This document shows positions 34,639 through 44,521 of a stretch of DNA of 64,000 bases, piece by piece (position 1 is the first letter of the stretch; each line of letters opens with the position of its first letter). The DNA is from JAEUTH01 sp039931675. Its GTDB lineage: Bacteria; Bacteroidota; Bacteroidia; AKYH767-A; OLB10. The stretch covers positions 46,373 to 110,372 of the forward strand of contig JBDTRM010000106.1 in NCBI GenBank assembly GCA_039931675.1. Reading direction: 5' to 3'. A model generated the notes under the pieces. The model made no database searches, was not told the origin of the DNA, and was given only the letters and a program-made list of their open reading frames with translations. Made by a program: the position numbers and the translations under genes.

Positions 34639-35820
34639 TTATTCTTCAATCGCTTCTAAAATCTTTTCGCAAGTATAATTAATTATTTCATCAGTGATAT
34701 TTAATGGTGGTGCTATGCGCATTTTGTGTTCTGCAAAAAGAAACCAATCCACTATCACACCTTTATCTATACATTTTTTGATGATGGATTTATTGGTAAC
34801 AATATTTTCAAATTCAACTGCGAGCAATAATCCTTTACCGGTTATGCTTTTTATTTTTTCATGCTGTAATTTATTTCTGAATAATTTTTCTTTAGCAGGA
34901 ATTGTTGCTGCAGTATTAAATGATTTTATAACTCCGAGCGTTGCAAGCGCTGCTGCACACATTACAGGATGTCCGCCAAACGTAGTGATGTGACCAAGCA
35001 CAGGATCGTGCGAAAACTCATTCATCATTTCACGCGATGAAACAAATGCGCCCATCGGCATACCTCCTGCCATTCCTTTTCCTATACATAAAACATCAGG
35101 GACAATTTCATAATCCATAAAAGCAAACAACGGACCAGTACGACCAAAGCCTGTTTGAATTTCATCGCAAATTAATAAAGCACCAGTATCACTGCATTGC
35201 TTACTTAATGTTTTTAAAAAGTTTTTATCAGCGATAATCGCTCCTGCTTCGCCTCTTACAATTTCTGTTACCACACATGCTGTGCCTGCATCAATGCGAT
35301 TCAAACCTTCAATATTGTTCCATTCTAAAAATTCAATACCTGGCAACAACGGACGAAATGCATTGGTGAAATATTCATCACTCATCAAACTTAATGCACC
35401 ATGAGTGCTTCCATGATAAGCATTTTTAAAAGCAAAAATTTTTGAACGACCTGTTACGCGCTTTGCTAATTTCAATGCACCTTCAATTGCCTCGCTGCCT
35501 GAGTTTACAAAGTAGCAGCAGTTTAAATTTTCAGGCAGCAATGATGTAAGCGCCTTTGCATATTCAATTTGCGGGCTTTGCACATATTCACCATATACCA
35601 TCAGGTGCAAATATTTATCTAACTGTTTTTTTATTGCCTCAACAACCTGTGGATGACGGTGACCGATACTGCTTACTGAAATTCCTGAAATCAAATCAAT
35701 ATATTCTTTGCCATTTACATCCCACATTTTCAAACCCTCAGCTTTCACAATTTCAAGCAACATAGGTGCATCACTTGTTTGAGCAATATGTTGAAGAAAT
35801 AATTGCCTGTTAGTAATCAT
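34639..35820 (-). CDS. Class III PLP-dependent aminotransferase
   Basis: 393 residues, normal for the acetylornithine/ornithine/4-aminobutyrate aminotransferase family. Visible signatures: FVNSGSEAIEGALKLAKR, KNAYHGSTHGALSLM, LICDEIQTGFGRTG with the PLP-ring Asp, and CIGKGMAGGMPMGAFV with the Schiff-base Lys of KGM. The C-terminus carries the substrate-side GKGLLLAVEF and HKMRIAPPLNI. The substrate is not determined; no arginine or lysine biosynthesis genes adjoin. It is transcribed alone. Confidence 0.9.
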   Translation of the reverse strand: MITNRQLFLQHIAQTSDAPMLLEIVKAEGLKMWDVNGKEYIDLISGISVSSIGHRHPQVVEAIKKQLDKYLHLMVYGEYVQSPQIEYAKALTSLLPENLNCCYFVNSGSEAIEGALKLAKRVTGRSKIFAFKNAYHGSTHGALSLMSDEYFTNAFRPLLPGIEFLEWNNIEGLNRIDAGTACVVTEIVRGEAGAIIADKNFLKTLSKQCSDTGALLICDEIQTGFGRTGPLFAFMDYEIVPDVLCIGKGMAGGMPMGAFVSSREMMNEFSHDPVLGHITTFGGHPVMCAAALATLGVIKSFNTAATIPAKEKLFRNKLQHEKIKSITGKGLLLAVEFENIVTNKSIIKKCIDKGVIVDWFLFAEHKMRIAPPLNITDEIINYTCEKILEAIEE

Positions 35821-35863
35821 GCTGCTAAGGAAAGAGGAAATTGGGTAATATGGAAATAGGGTC

Positions 35864-36082
35864 AGATGTCAGACACCTTTTTCGGGTGTCAGACATCTAT
35901 AGGCTGAGACAGCAGTTTTTAACCTTCGAGATTTTGTTCGACCTCGATAATTTTGTTTACGTCAACTTTCGGAAAGTTGAAGGAACTTTCCGAAAGTAAA
36001 GCAACACAGGCGTTTAAAACTTTCAGAAAGTACTTTACAGGAGCTTTTGCAACCTTCGAGGTTTTTTTCAACCTCGAAGGTT
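35864..36082. repeat. Three different perfect inverted repeats in one spacer
   Basis: agatgtcagacacc / ggtgtcagacatct at 35864-35877 and 35885-35898; actttcggaaagtt / aactttccgaaagt at 35965-35978 and 35984-35997; aaccttcgaggtt / aacctcgaaggtt at 36051-36063 and 36070-36082, with a degenerate third-family copy at 35921-35946. The spacer separates two divergently read genes, so the elements sit upstream of both the aminotransferase and the M16 protease. Confidence 0.88.
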
Positions 36083-36143
36083 TTACCGGAAGTAAATACA
36101 CCATTTGCAAAATCCTTAACAAAAAGCAATCCTTGCACCCGAT

Positions 36144-37382
36144 ATGATTAAAGAGGCTCCCTATAATATTCACACATTTTCTAACGGCATCCGTTTAATT
36201 CATCAGCGTACAGGATTGAGTGATATAGCACATTGTGCAGTTCTTATCAATGCAGGCACTCGCGATGAAGAGCAAGGCAAAGAAGGATTAGCACATTTTA
36301 TTGAACATGTTTTGTTTAAAGGTACCACTCACAGAAAATCCATTCACATATTAAATCGTCTCGAAGTTGTGGGTGGCGAATTGAATGCATACACAACAAA
36401 AGAAGAAACCTGTGTTCATGCATCGTTTATGATTCAGCATTTTGAACGGGCAATGGAATTGATTTGCGATATTATTTTCAATTCAATTTTTCCCGTTAAA
36501 GAATTAGAGAAAGAAAAGGATGTGATATTGGATGAAATAAGAAGCTATCTCGATTCACCTGCTGAACAGATTTTTGATGATTTCGAAAGCCAGGTTTTTT
36601 CTAATCATACACTTGGCAATCCGGTGCTTGGAACTTTTGAAACGGTAAAAAATTTCTCACGCAAAGACATTTTTAATTTCATTGATAAAAATTATTTCAC
36701 TGATAAAATGGTGGTGAGCGTTGTGGGTGATTTTGATTTTGAAAAAGTAGTTGCTATGTGTGAAAAATATATCGGTAAAATTAAAGCGAAGCGTAAAGCT
36801 ATGCCACGTAAACCTTTCAAGAACTATAAACCAAAAATAAAAACTGTTACTAAGCAAACAGAACAAGCGCATTTTATTTTAGGGTGCAAGGCTTATTCAT
36901 TTAAAGACCACAAAAGAATAAAGCTGATCTTGTTGAATAATATTCTTGGCGGGCCGGGAATGAATTCTCGTTTGAATCTTTCCATACGCGAAAAATACGG
37001 TTACACCTATAATATCGAATCAAACTATATTGCTTACAGCGATGCAGGAATTTTTAGTCTATATCTCGCAACAGAAAAAAAGCTATTAGACAAAACAATT
37101 GCTCTTGCAAAAAAAGAATTGGATCGCCTGTGCGATGAACCGATAAAAGAAAAACAATTGTTGCAATACAAACAACAGCTCATCGGGCAGATTGCTTTAT
37201 CGCAGGAAAACAAAGCATCAGTAATGATAGGATTAGGCCGAAGCCTGATGAATCACGGCAAGGTGGATACCTTGCAACAGGTGTATGAAAAAATTGAACA
37301 TATCACCGCTGAGCAATTACAACATGCCGCGCAGGAAATTTTTGACGAGAAACAACAGAGTAGTTTGCTCTTTACCAATTAA
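36144..37382 (+). CDS. M16 family zinc metallopeptidase
   Basis: 412 residues, a single-unit M16B-type protein. The inverted zinc motif HxxEH is in GLAHFIEHVLFKGT, and the downstream Glu ligand lies in the EKEKDVILDEIRSYLDSP helix. The C-terminal half carries the RLNLSIREKYGYTYNIES motif, including the R...Y pair that binds substrate in this family. It probably degrades peptides in the cytoplasm or periplasm. No signal peptide is visible. No pseudo-subunit partner gene adjoins. Confidence 0.92.
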   Translation: MIKEAPYNIHTFSNGIRLIHQRTGLSDIAHCAVLINAGTRDEEQGKEGLAHFIEHVLFKGTTHRKSIHILNRLEVVGGELNAYTTKEETCVHASFMIQHFERAMELICDIIFNSIFPVKELEKEKDVILDEIRSYLDSPAEQIFDDFESQVFSNHTLGNPVLGTFETVKNFSRKDIFNFIDKNYFTDKMVVSVVGDFDFEKVVAMCEKYIGKIKAKRKAMPRKPFKNYKPKIKTVTKQTEQAHFILGCKAYSFKDHKRIKLILLNNILGGPGMNSRLNLSIREKYGYTYNIESNYIAYSDAGIFSLYLATEKKLLDKTIALAKKELDRLCDEPIKEKQLLQYKQQLIGQIALSQENKASVMIGLGRSLMNHGKVDTLQQVYEKIEHITAEQLQHAAQEIFDEKQQSSLLFTN

Positions 37383-37513
37383 GTGACTGGTTTATTTTCT
37401 AACAATTTTTTTACAATGCGATTTCCATCAAAAACCATTTCAAGAAAATAAATTCCCAGCTTAATAAAGTTCAAATCAAATTAAATCAACCAGAAGAATG
37501 TAAAATGAAAACG

Positions 37514-40500
37514 TTATTGCTTAACAACTTTCTGCCTGTAGCTGCCCAGTTCAGTTTTAATAACAATAAAATATATTCCTGCGGGTACGTTATCTGCAAT
37601 ATTAAATGCTTTCACATTTTCACCCATGGATAAATCCCATACTTCATTATAAAGAGTTTGTCCTAACGCATTAACGAGGCTAAGATTTGCTTTTTCATCA
37701 TTTACTGAAACAAACTGGATACTAAACTTACCATCGTTAGGATTAGGATAAATATTAAAGTTGTTATCATCAGTCAACAAATCATTTCCATTGCGGCAAT
37801 TAAATGCAACAGATTTAGAGAAATAAACTCCTGAGCCGCAAGAGTTATTGCCTTTCACTTTTACACTACCGGCAGTGGTGCCAAAATTAACAGTTACATT
37901 GGTTGCTGTAGTGGTCAATGTTGTGCCGGCTGAAGTATTAACACCGTCAGAAACATGCGAACCTGTCGGTCCCATCCACGTGTAATTAGTTGCCCCAAAA
38001 AGAGCAGCAGTGGAGTATGGAACACCAGTCTGGTTAGCGCAAACTGTTGCTGCACCTGCAATAGCGGCAGGAGTAGCTGGTATGGCTTTAATGATCAGCG
38101 TACGTGATAAACTTGTACCACAGGTATTACCTGCGGTTACTTTTAAGGTGTCTTTTACGTATCCTGCATTAAAGTTAGCAGTGATTGACGAGGTACCTTG
38201 TCCGGTTGCAATTGTTGAGTTTATGCTGGTGTTAGTCCAGTTATAATTTACACCAGCAACATTAGTTACCGAATAAGGGATTCCTGTGCCATTGCAAACA
38301 CCAAATTGAGTTCCTGAAATTACCCCGGGTTGTGCGGGTTTAGCATTTCTGTTAATTTTTAAAGCGCGATAAACTCCTGTGCCGCAGGCATTAACTGCTG
38401 CTACCTTTAAGGAATCAGCTACAACAAAACCACTATTATAACTGATAGTGGCAGAAGTTGTTCCCTGTCCCCCACTTACGGCTCCGCCAACCGGTGGAAT
38501 CCATAGATATGAAGTAGCACCTGCAACCGCAGGGATTGTATAAGTTTTTGAATCACCGGGACATACCTTTGCAACTCCGCCAACTGTTGTTATGGCGCCT
38601 GGTTTTACAGGTGGTGTGCAATTGGTAACCGTGGTTTGTTGCGAAGCTGAATTGCTGCAACCATTACCATCGGTATAAGAGTAGGTAATTGTATATGGAC
38701 CACCTACTCCTGCATTAGCTGGCGTAAATGTATTTCCGCTCACACCGGGGCCGCTAAACGTTCCTCCCGCAGGTGAGCCTGTAAGTGCAGCCGCTCCGGC
38801 TGATACAGTATAGCTTGCTGACAACCCCGAAAAAGAAACTGTTGGTAATGGATTAACAATTGTATTGACTGATGTGCTGCCGGAGCAGCCAGCGGCATTT
38901 GTAACATTAACCGTATAGGTAGCAACAGTACTTGAAACAATTGTTTGCGTAGTTGCACCTGATGACCAGTTGTAACCTGAATATCCATTGCCTGCATCCA
39001 ATGTTGTTGAACTACCTGCACAAAATATAAGGTTTCCGGTTATTGATGGAGATGGGTTTGCATTAACAGTTGTTGTGGCAGAAGTACTGCCTGTGCAACC
39101 ATTAGCACCGGTAACCGTTACTGTAAATATATTAGCAGTATTTACATTAATAGTTTGAGTGGTTGCACCTGATGACCAATTGTAAGCCGAATATCCTGCA
39201 CCAGCATTCAACGTGGTTGAACTCCCGGCACAAATTGAAGTGTTTCCGCTTATTGAAGGTGTAGGACTTGCACTAACTGTTGTAGATGCAGAAGCGCTGC
39301 CTGTACATCCGGTGGCATTCGTAACTGTTACGGTATAGACACCTGCTGCATTTATATTAATGGTTTGAGTGGTTGCACCTGTTGACCAGTTATAAATTGA
39401 ATATCCTGCACCTGCATTCAATGTTGATGAACTCCCTGCACAAAACGCAAAGCTTCCACTTATTGTTGGCGAAAGTCCTGTTGTAAACGAAACAGGATTG
39501 GAAGCAATACCATTGGCAACAACTACGAGGTTATAAGTTCCTGTAGGAAGACCAGCAGGAAGAACGAATTGTGCAGTATCCGGCAAAGAGCCTCTCTTAA
39601 CTCCGTTACTGTTCCAGTTTGAAGTGCGTGTATAATAAACATTGGCCCCCGATGTCAAACGAACTAAAGGATAGTTACTTGACATCTGCCAGTCATCACC
39701 ATAATTTGCACCCTGGGATATGCCATTGAATTGTGTTCCGGTAATACTATAAGTAGTGCAATTAATAGGTGTTATATTACTGATAGCTGGCTTGCCTGCT
39801 GCCAATGGCGAACCGGATGGAGTATATACATAGTATTGTGTTGAACCCTGACGTGAATACAGCACAGTGCCATCAGGCAAATCAAGAAAATTGGTTGTAT
39901 AACATGATATATTTAAAGATGCAGCGCCACCGGGAGCAAGAATGGATGTAAAAGTGTTAGTGAGATAATCAAATTCGTAGAAAGTTGTTGGTGTTGGAAA
40001 ATGAGTGGCAGAGGTGGGGATAGGAGAAACAGAACAGAGTATTTTACCATTTACCATCATTGCACATGGTGCATCAGGCGTTCCTTTAGCCAATGGTACA
40101 TCAGGACCTGCGGCCCACGATCCCATTGCAGTAGAACCTGATGGTGTATAGTAGGCAGTATGCCCTAAAGCGCCAATAAACCATGCACGGCCATCAGGTA
40201 AAAGAAGCGCCCCTCCTGTTTCATCACCAAAAGGGTCATACAAAGCAACAGGCACAGTAGCATCATTAATCCATGTATTTGATGCAGGAATATATCTTTC
40301 AGAAGCTGTGCTTAACCTGTCAACAAACAAAACGCTGTTATCAGGCAGTTTTACCCATGCTGATTCATTATGAATTCCCAAACAAGTAGGGCCATTAATA
40401 TAAGTATTGGTTGCAGGGTTGTAAATTTTTGTAACTCTCAGAAAAGGACTGGCATTAACATCTACAATGGCCTGCAATATGCGACCATCAGGCATCATCT

Positions 40501-40966
40501 CTGAATTGGCATCACTAACGGTGAATCCGGGGGCAGGAGTATTCGTCCAGGTATTAGTAAGCGGGTTATACACCTCGCCTGCTGCACCGCCTGTGCCATA
40601 TTCGCCACCTGCTACATATACGCGACCATCTTTAAGCACCTGCGATGAAAAATAAAGACGTGTATTCGCCATCGGTGCAAGGGTTGACCACGTACCATTC
40701 ACATAACTGCCATTAATATCGGGCGTAAGTTTGTTCCAAAGATTGCCATATTGGCCTGTAACACCGGGCGTGGTTTTGCACATCACAGTTCCATCAGACA
40801 GTAAAATCATTACTCCTCCGTTGAGATTAGGAGCTACAGTGGTAACGGGTGTCCATGTGCCCTGTGCATTAATTTGCGAAGCCGAAAAAAGGAAAAGCAA
40901 AGTTAGTAATGTGCAATAAGCGCTTCCGGTAATTAAGGATGACAAGTTTTGTAAATGTAGTTTCAT
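37514..40966 (-). CDS. Secreted Kelch-propeller and Ig-repeat protein with T9SS sorting domain
   Basis: 1150 residues. After a signal peptide (LLTLLFLFSASQINA) comes a galactose-oxidase-like Kelch propeller of roughly 400 residues (VMILLSDGTVMCK, VLKDGRVYVAGGEYG, VLFVDRLST, LLLPDGRAWFIGA). An IPT/GlxA-like module follows (YPLVRLTSGANVYYTRT), as in galactose oxidase C-terminal domains. Three tandem Ig-like units (FCAGSSTTLNAGAGYSAYNW type) and several diverged PKD-like modules lead to a T9SS sorting domain (IYPNPNDGKFSIQF ... YRQKVVKQ). Copper ligands of galactose oxidase were not verified. The Ig units are related to those of the giant protein at 12180-16661. Confidence 0.87.
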   Translation of the reverse strand: MKLHLQNLSSLITGSAYCTLLTLLFLFSASQINAQGTWTPVTTVAPNLNGGVMILLSDGTVMCKTTPGVTGQYGNLWNKLTPDINGSYVNGTWSTLAPMANTRLYFSSQVLKDGRVYVAGGEYGTGGAAGEVYNPLTNTWTNTPAPGFTVSDANSEMMPDGRILQAIVDVNASPFLRVTKIYNPATNTYINGPTCLGIHNESAWVKLPDNSVLFVDRLSTASERYIPASNTWINDATVPVALYDPFGDETGGALLLPDGRAWFIGALGHTAYYTPSGSTAMGSWAAGPDVPLAKGTPDAPCAMMVNGKILCSVSPIPTSATHFPTPTTFYEFDYLTNTFTSILAPGGAASLNISCYTTNFLDLPDGTVLYSRQGSTQYYVYTPSGSPLAAGKPAISNITPINCTTYSITGTQFNGISQGANYGDDWQMSSNYPLVRLTSGANVYYTRTSNWNSNGVKRGSLPDTAQFVLPAGLPTGTYNLVVVANGIASNPVSFTTGLSPTISGSFAFCAGSSSTLNAGAGYSIYNWSTGATTQTININAAGVYTVTVTNATGCTGSASASTTVSASPTPSISGNTSICAGSSTTLNAGAGYSAYNWSSGATTQTINVNTANIFTVTVTGANGCTGSTSATTTVNANPSPSITGNLIFCAGSSTTLDAGNGYSGYNWSSGATTQTIVSSTVATYTVNVTNAAGCSGSTSVNTIVNPLPTVSFSGLSASYTVSAGAAALTGSPAGGTFSGPGVSGNTFTPANAGVGGPYTITYSYTDGNGCSNSASQQTTVTNCTPPVKPGAITTVGGVAKVCPGDSKTYTIPAVAGATSYLWIPPVGGAVSGGQGTTSATISYNSGFVVADSLKVAAVNACGTGVYRALKINRNAKPAQPGVISGTQFGVCNGTGIPYSVTNVAGVNYNWTNTSINSTIATGQGTSSITANFNAGYVKDTLKVTAGNTCGTSLSRTLIIKAIPATPAAIAGAATVCANQTGVPYSTAALFGATNYTWMGPTGSHVSDGVNTSAGTTLTTTATNVTVNFGTTAGSVKVKGNNSCGSGVYFSKSVAFNCRNGNDLLTDDNNFNIYPNPNDGKFSIQFVSVNDEKANLSLVNALGQTLYNEVWDLSMGENVKAFNIADNVPAGIYFIVIKTELGSYRQKVVKQ

Positions 40967-41443
40967 GCTTTTCTAATTTATGATGTTATGAGTTTGTTGT
41001 AATAATAGTTCTGCAATTTTAAAGGAATCACCTTCTTTTATTCAAAAGAAGAATATTCATATTCAGAAACTGATAAAGGCTGTTAAAATAAGGAATACAT
41101 TAAAATGGTTCCTGCGGTTTGAAATGTAAATAATTGTTGCAGTTGAAAGGACAAGAATACAAAAATCAAATGAGGGTTCAAAAAAGTTATGAAAAAATCT
41201 TCGAAAATTGTTTGGCTCGTTTGGACATTTACTTTTAATCACCACCTATCAAAATCAATTTATAACAGATTACAAGGTGATGGAAAATCAAAAAGATGCA
41301 GCCCAGGTAAAACCGCTAACTGAACACATACACGCTAATTTTCCGGAAGAAAAAATATACAGTCATAGTTTTGACAATGGTTAAATTAAAATCTAAGGTT
41401 AAATAGTTTCTGAATAATCCCTCATGTCATGGGGTACTATTTA
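40967..41443. other. Intergenic spacer with a possible gene remnant
   Basis: 477 bp. On the plus strand at 41280-41384 a 34-codon frame reads VKPLTEHIHANFPEEKIYSH followed by SFDNG and a stop. It resembles the first residues of aminoglycoside-phosphotransferase-like proteins but is too short to be sure. The remainder is AT-rich with no recognisable feature other than the expected promoter of the Kelch gene near 40970-41040. Confidence 0.35.
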
Positions 41444-42985
41444 CTATTTAACAATTTTAATGTTCAAATGCTCAGTTGTATTTGCAATTACAATAAAGTA
41501 AGTGCCATGAGGTAAATTATCAGGGAAAGAAATAATCTGCTGATGATCAGACGCAGTTTGCATTTGATTTTCAATAAATGTTTTTACCATTCGTCCTCGT
41601 GCATCGGTTAAACGAATTGAGATTTTTTCAGCTTGTTTTAATGAATAAGTAAGCGTTGCGTTTTGTGTTACAGGATTCGGATAAATAAATACGCTGTTAT
41701 TCATGGTTGCAAAATCAATAATGCCTGTACTTAAAACTACGAGATAACGTGCTACTGCAAAATCATTTCCTGAAACACCTGCTACAACAATTTGTCCGTC
41801 AGCCTGAATGGCTACTCCTTTTGCTTTATCTCCATTAGTTCCGAAATCGGTTGTTACAAAACCTGTTGTGCCAAAAGTATTATCGGGAGTGCCATTGGCA
41901 AGGTAACGTGCAATGCAAAAATTTTGATTTGATCCGTTATATGTAACACCTGCAACTACAATTTTGCCTCCCGGTTCAAGCGCAACAGCATTGGCCTCAA
42001 CATGCGTGCCTATAGTGGTCAATACTTTTCCTGTGCTGTTAAACGTGGTGTCTAATGTTCCATCATCGTTATAACGTGCAAGTGCAAATTTATATGGACT
42101 GCCTGAATAGCCGGCTAAAATTATTTTTCCATCACCTTGAATTATTGATGCATTTGCCCACTCATCCGGTTTGCCAAAATCAGTAACAACAAATCCGTTA
42201 GTGCCGAATGTAGTATCTACATTGCCAAGCGTATCATAACGTACCACACCAAAATCGTAAAGCGGATCCGGGCCGGTTGATCCTCCAACAACTATTTTAC
42301 CATCTGATTGCAAACACACAGAAAATGGAAAATCATAAGAGTTCGAAAAATCAGTCAAGGTAATTCCACCCGTGCCAAATGTATTATCCAATGTGCCATC
42401 AACATTGTAACGCGAAACAGCATAATCATGTCCTGTTGTAAAAGTTGTGGAACCTCCAACTGCTATAATTTTTCCATCAGGCTGTATTGCGATTGAATTA
42501 ATACCTCCGTCAGCGGTGCCCACCGGATTGGTAACTTTTCCGTTTGTACCAAAAGTAGAATCCAAACTGCCATCAATGTTATAACGTATTAAAGCATTAT
42601 CATAACTTGGGTTACTATACTTTACACCAGCGGCTACAATTTTTCCGTCAGGCTGCAACGCAATGCATCCGGCATAATCATAACCGGGAGCAAAATCTGT
42701 CACTACCTTTCCTGTTCCACCAAAGGAAATATCCAAAGAACCGTTAGTGTTGTAGCGCGATAGTGCAAAGGTGTAATTGGTACCAGATGATGAATAGCCT
42801 GCAACTAAAATTTTTCCATCCGGCTGAATCAAAACAGAATTTGCACCATCACCGCCTCCACCAAAGTCAGTAATAACTTTTCCGTTTAAATTAAAAGTGC
42901 TGTCTAAATCTCCAATTTGCTGTGCTGATAAATTGAAAAAATTGCCTGATAAAATCAGAAGTAAAATCCATTTAAATGTTTTCAT
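41444..42985 (-). CDS. Delta-60 repeat propeller protein with T9SS sorting domain
   Basis: 513 residues from the ATG at 42985, which begins the signal peptide (FKWILLLILSGNFFNLSA); the frame extends to 43105 without a sensible N-terminus. Eight or so delta-60 repeats follow, each with an IQPDGKI(L/V)VAG core and an FGTxGKVxTDFG turn, forming a likely beta-propeller. The C-terminal ~80 residues are a T9SS sorting domain (FIYPNPVTQNATLTY ... GTYFIVIANTTEHL). It should be exported and surface-exposed. Ligand unknown. Confidence 0.88.
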   Translation of the reverse strand: MKTFKWILLLILSGNFFNLSAQQIGDLDSTFNLNGKVITDFGGGGDGANSVLIQPDGKILVAGYSSSGTNYTFALSRYNTNGSLDISFGGTGKVVTDFAPGYDYAGCIALQPDGKIVAAGVKYSNPSYDNALIRYNIDGSLDSTFGTNGKVTNPVGTADGGINSIAIQPDGKIIAVGGSTTFTTGHDYAVSRYNVDGTLDNTFGTGGITLTDFSNSYDFPFSVCLQSDGKIVVGGSTGPDPLYDFGVVRYDTLGNVDTTFGTNGFVVTDFGKPDEWANASIIQGDGKIILAGYSGSPYKFALARYNDDGTLDTTFNSTGKVLTTIGTHVEANAVALEPGGKIVVAGVTYNGSNQNFCIARYLANGTPDNTFGTTGFVTTDFGTNGDKAKGVAIQADGQIVVAGVSGNDFAVARYLVVLSTGIIDFATMNNSVFIYPNPVTQNATLTYSLKQAEKISIRLTDARGRMVKTFIENQMQTASDHQQIISFPDNLPHGTYFIVIANTTEHLNIKIVK

Positions 42986-43148
42986 ATTGTTGTAATAATG
43001 TTTTTGTTTATTTTTAAACCGCCACCGATAGCAGCATAAATTATCCGCGAAAGTAAATGCAGCAATTTTAATAGCTTGTAGAATTTTACTTACATGAAAT
43101 AGCACTCAAATTGCTGTCAATTTCCCAAATATTACATTCGCACCTGCT

Positions 43149-44354
43149 ATGAAAAAGATCAGGGTTGCTCTAATTCGTGAAGGTAAAATGCCTCATGATA
43201 AACGTGTGGGCTTATCGCCTTCGCAATGTTTGTATTTGCAGAAAATTTATCCACATGTTGAGTTTGTCATTCAGCCAAGCAATGGGCGTTCTATACCTGA
43301 CCAGGAATATATTGATGCAGGATTAAATGTTCAGGAAGATATTTCGATGTGTGATATTATGATTGGTATCAAGGAAGTACCAAAGCCTGAACTGATTCCC
43401 GGAAAAATATATTTATTCTTTTCTCATACCATAAAAAAACAACCTCATAATAAAGAGTTGCTTCAAATAATTTTAGAGAAAAAAATTCAGTTGATTGATT
43501 ATGAATGTTTGGTTGATGATAAAGATAACCGCATCATCGGTTTCGGGCGTTATGCGGGAATTGTAGGAGCTTACGATACCATGCGCGCTTTCGGATTGAA
43601 ATATAAAAAGTTTAAATTAAGGTCTGCACAGGATTGCGAACATAAATCAGAGCTTGAAAAAGAATTAAAAAAGGTGAAGCTGGGAAATATTAAAATTCTC
43701 GTTACAGGAGGCGGGCGTGTAGCGAACGGTGTAACGGAAATTCTCGGCATGATGAAATTACGAAGAGTCACACCTTACGAATTTTTAATGTTCCCGTTTG
43801 CTGAACCTGTTTATGCACAGGTTCACAGCAGCGATTATCATTACCGGAAAGATGGACATGGCTGGGACAATGAGCACTTTCATCATCATCCTGAGCAATA
43901 TCTTTCAGCCTTCAAAAAATTTACTTACCGATGTGATATGCTTATTCACTGTGCTTTCTGGAGTCCTCAAGCACCGCAACTTTTTACTTTGGATGAAATG
44001 GCAGATTCGAAATTTAAAATTAAAGTGATTGGCGACATCACCTGCGATATAAACGGAAGTATTCCATCTACTACCAAAGCAACTACAATTGAAAAACCAT
44101 ATTTCGATTATGATCCGGTTAAAAAACAAATCATAGAAGGTATTCATGAAAACACCATCACTACAATGGCTGTTGATAATCTGCCATGTTCACTGCCACG
44201 CGATGCCAGCGAATCTTTCGGACAGGAGTTAATTGAGAAAGTACTACCGCTGCTGTTTAACGATCCCGAAAATGAAATGATTGAACGCGCTTCAATTACA
44301 AAAAACGGAAAGCTTACTGAACGGTATGAGTATTTGAGTGATTATGTGGGATAA
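43149..44354 (+). CDS. Saccharopine/alanine dehydrogenase-like NAD-dependent oxidoreductase
   Basis: 401 residues. The N-terminal AlaDh_PNT-type fold shows IRVALIREGKMPHDKRVGLS and DIMIGIKEVPKPELIPGKIY, and a catalytic-region FFSHTIKKQPHN. A nucleotide-binding segment follows (KILVTGGGRVANGVTEIL). Residues such as YAGIVGAYDTMRAFG and DITCDINGSIPST match the fungal Lys1-like saccharopine dehydrogenase group. Oxidative deamination of an amino acid derivative is expected; the exact substrate is uncertain. Transcribed alone. Confidence 0.85.
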   Translation: MKKIRVALIREGKMPHDKRVGLSPSQCLYLQKIYPHVEFVIQPSNGRSIPDQEYIDAGLNVQEDISMCDIMIGIKEVPKPELIPGKIYLFFSHTIKKQPHNKELLQIILEKKIQLIDYECLVDDKDNRIIGFGRYAGIVGAYDTMRAFGLKYKKFKLRSAQDCEHKSELEKELKKVKLGNIKILVTGGGRVANGVTEILGMMKLRRVTPYEFLMFPFAEPVYAQVHSSDYHYRKDGHGWDNEHFHHHPEQYLSAFKKFTYRCDMLIHCAFWSPQAPQLFTLDEMADSKFKIKVIGDITCDINGSIPSTTKATTIEKPYFDYDPVKKQIIEGIHENTITTMAVDNLPCSLPRDASESFGQELIEKVLPLLFNDPENEMIERASITKNGKLTERYEYLSDYVG

Positions 44355-44521
44355 AAATTAATTGTATTATTAGTAACACATTATTTACAACATTGAAAAC
44401 AGCTTTTTAATAACATAGGGGTAAACTTCTTTTCAATTGTCTTTAATACATTCACAAATTAATTTAGTTTTGGGGAACTAAATTTTCGCACAACATCCAT
44501 TAATTGTAAAACAAAATAATT

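Noticed and set aside
41063..41245. 60-codon minus-strand frame upstream of the Kelch gene
   Set aside because: No domain, no start context, and located in an AT-rich promoter region.
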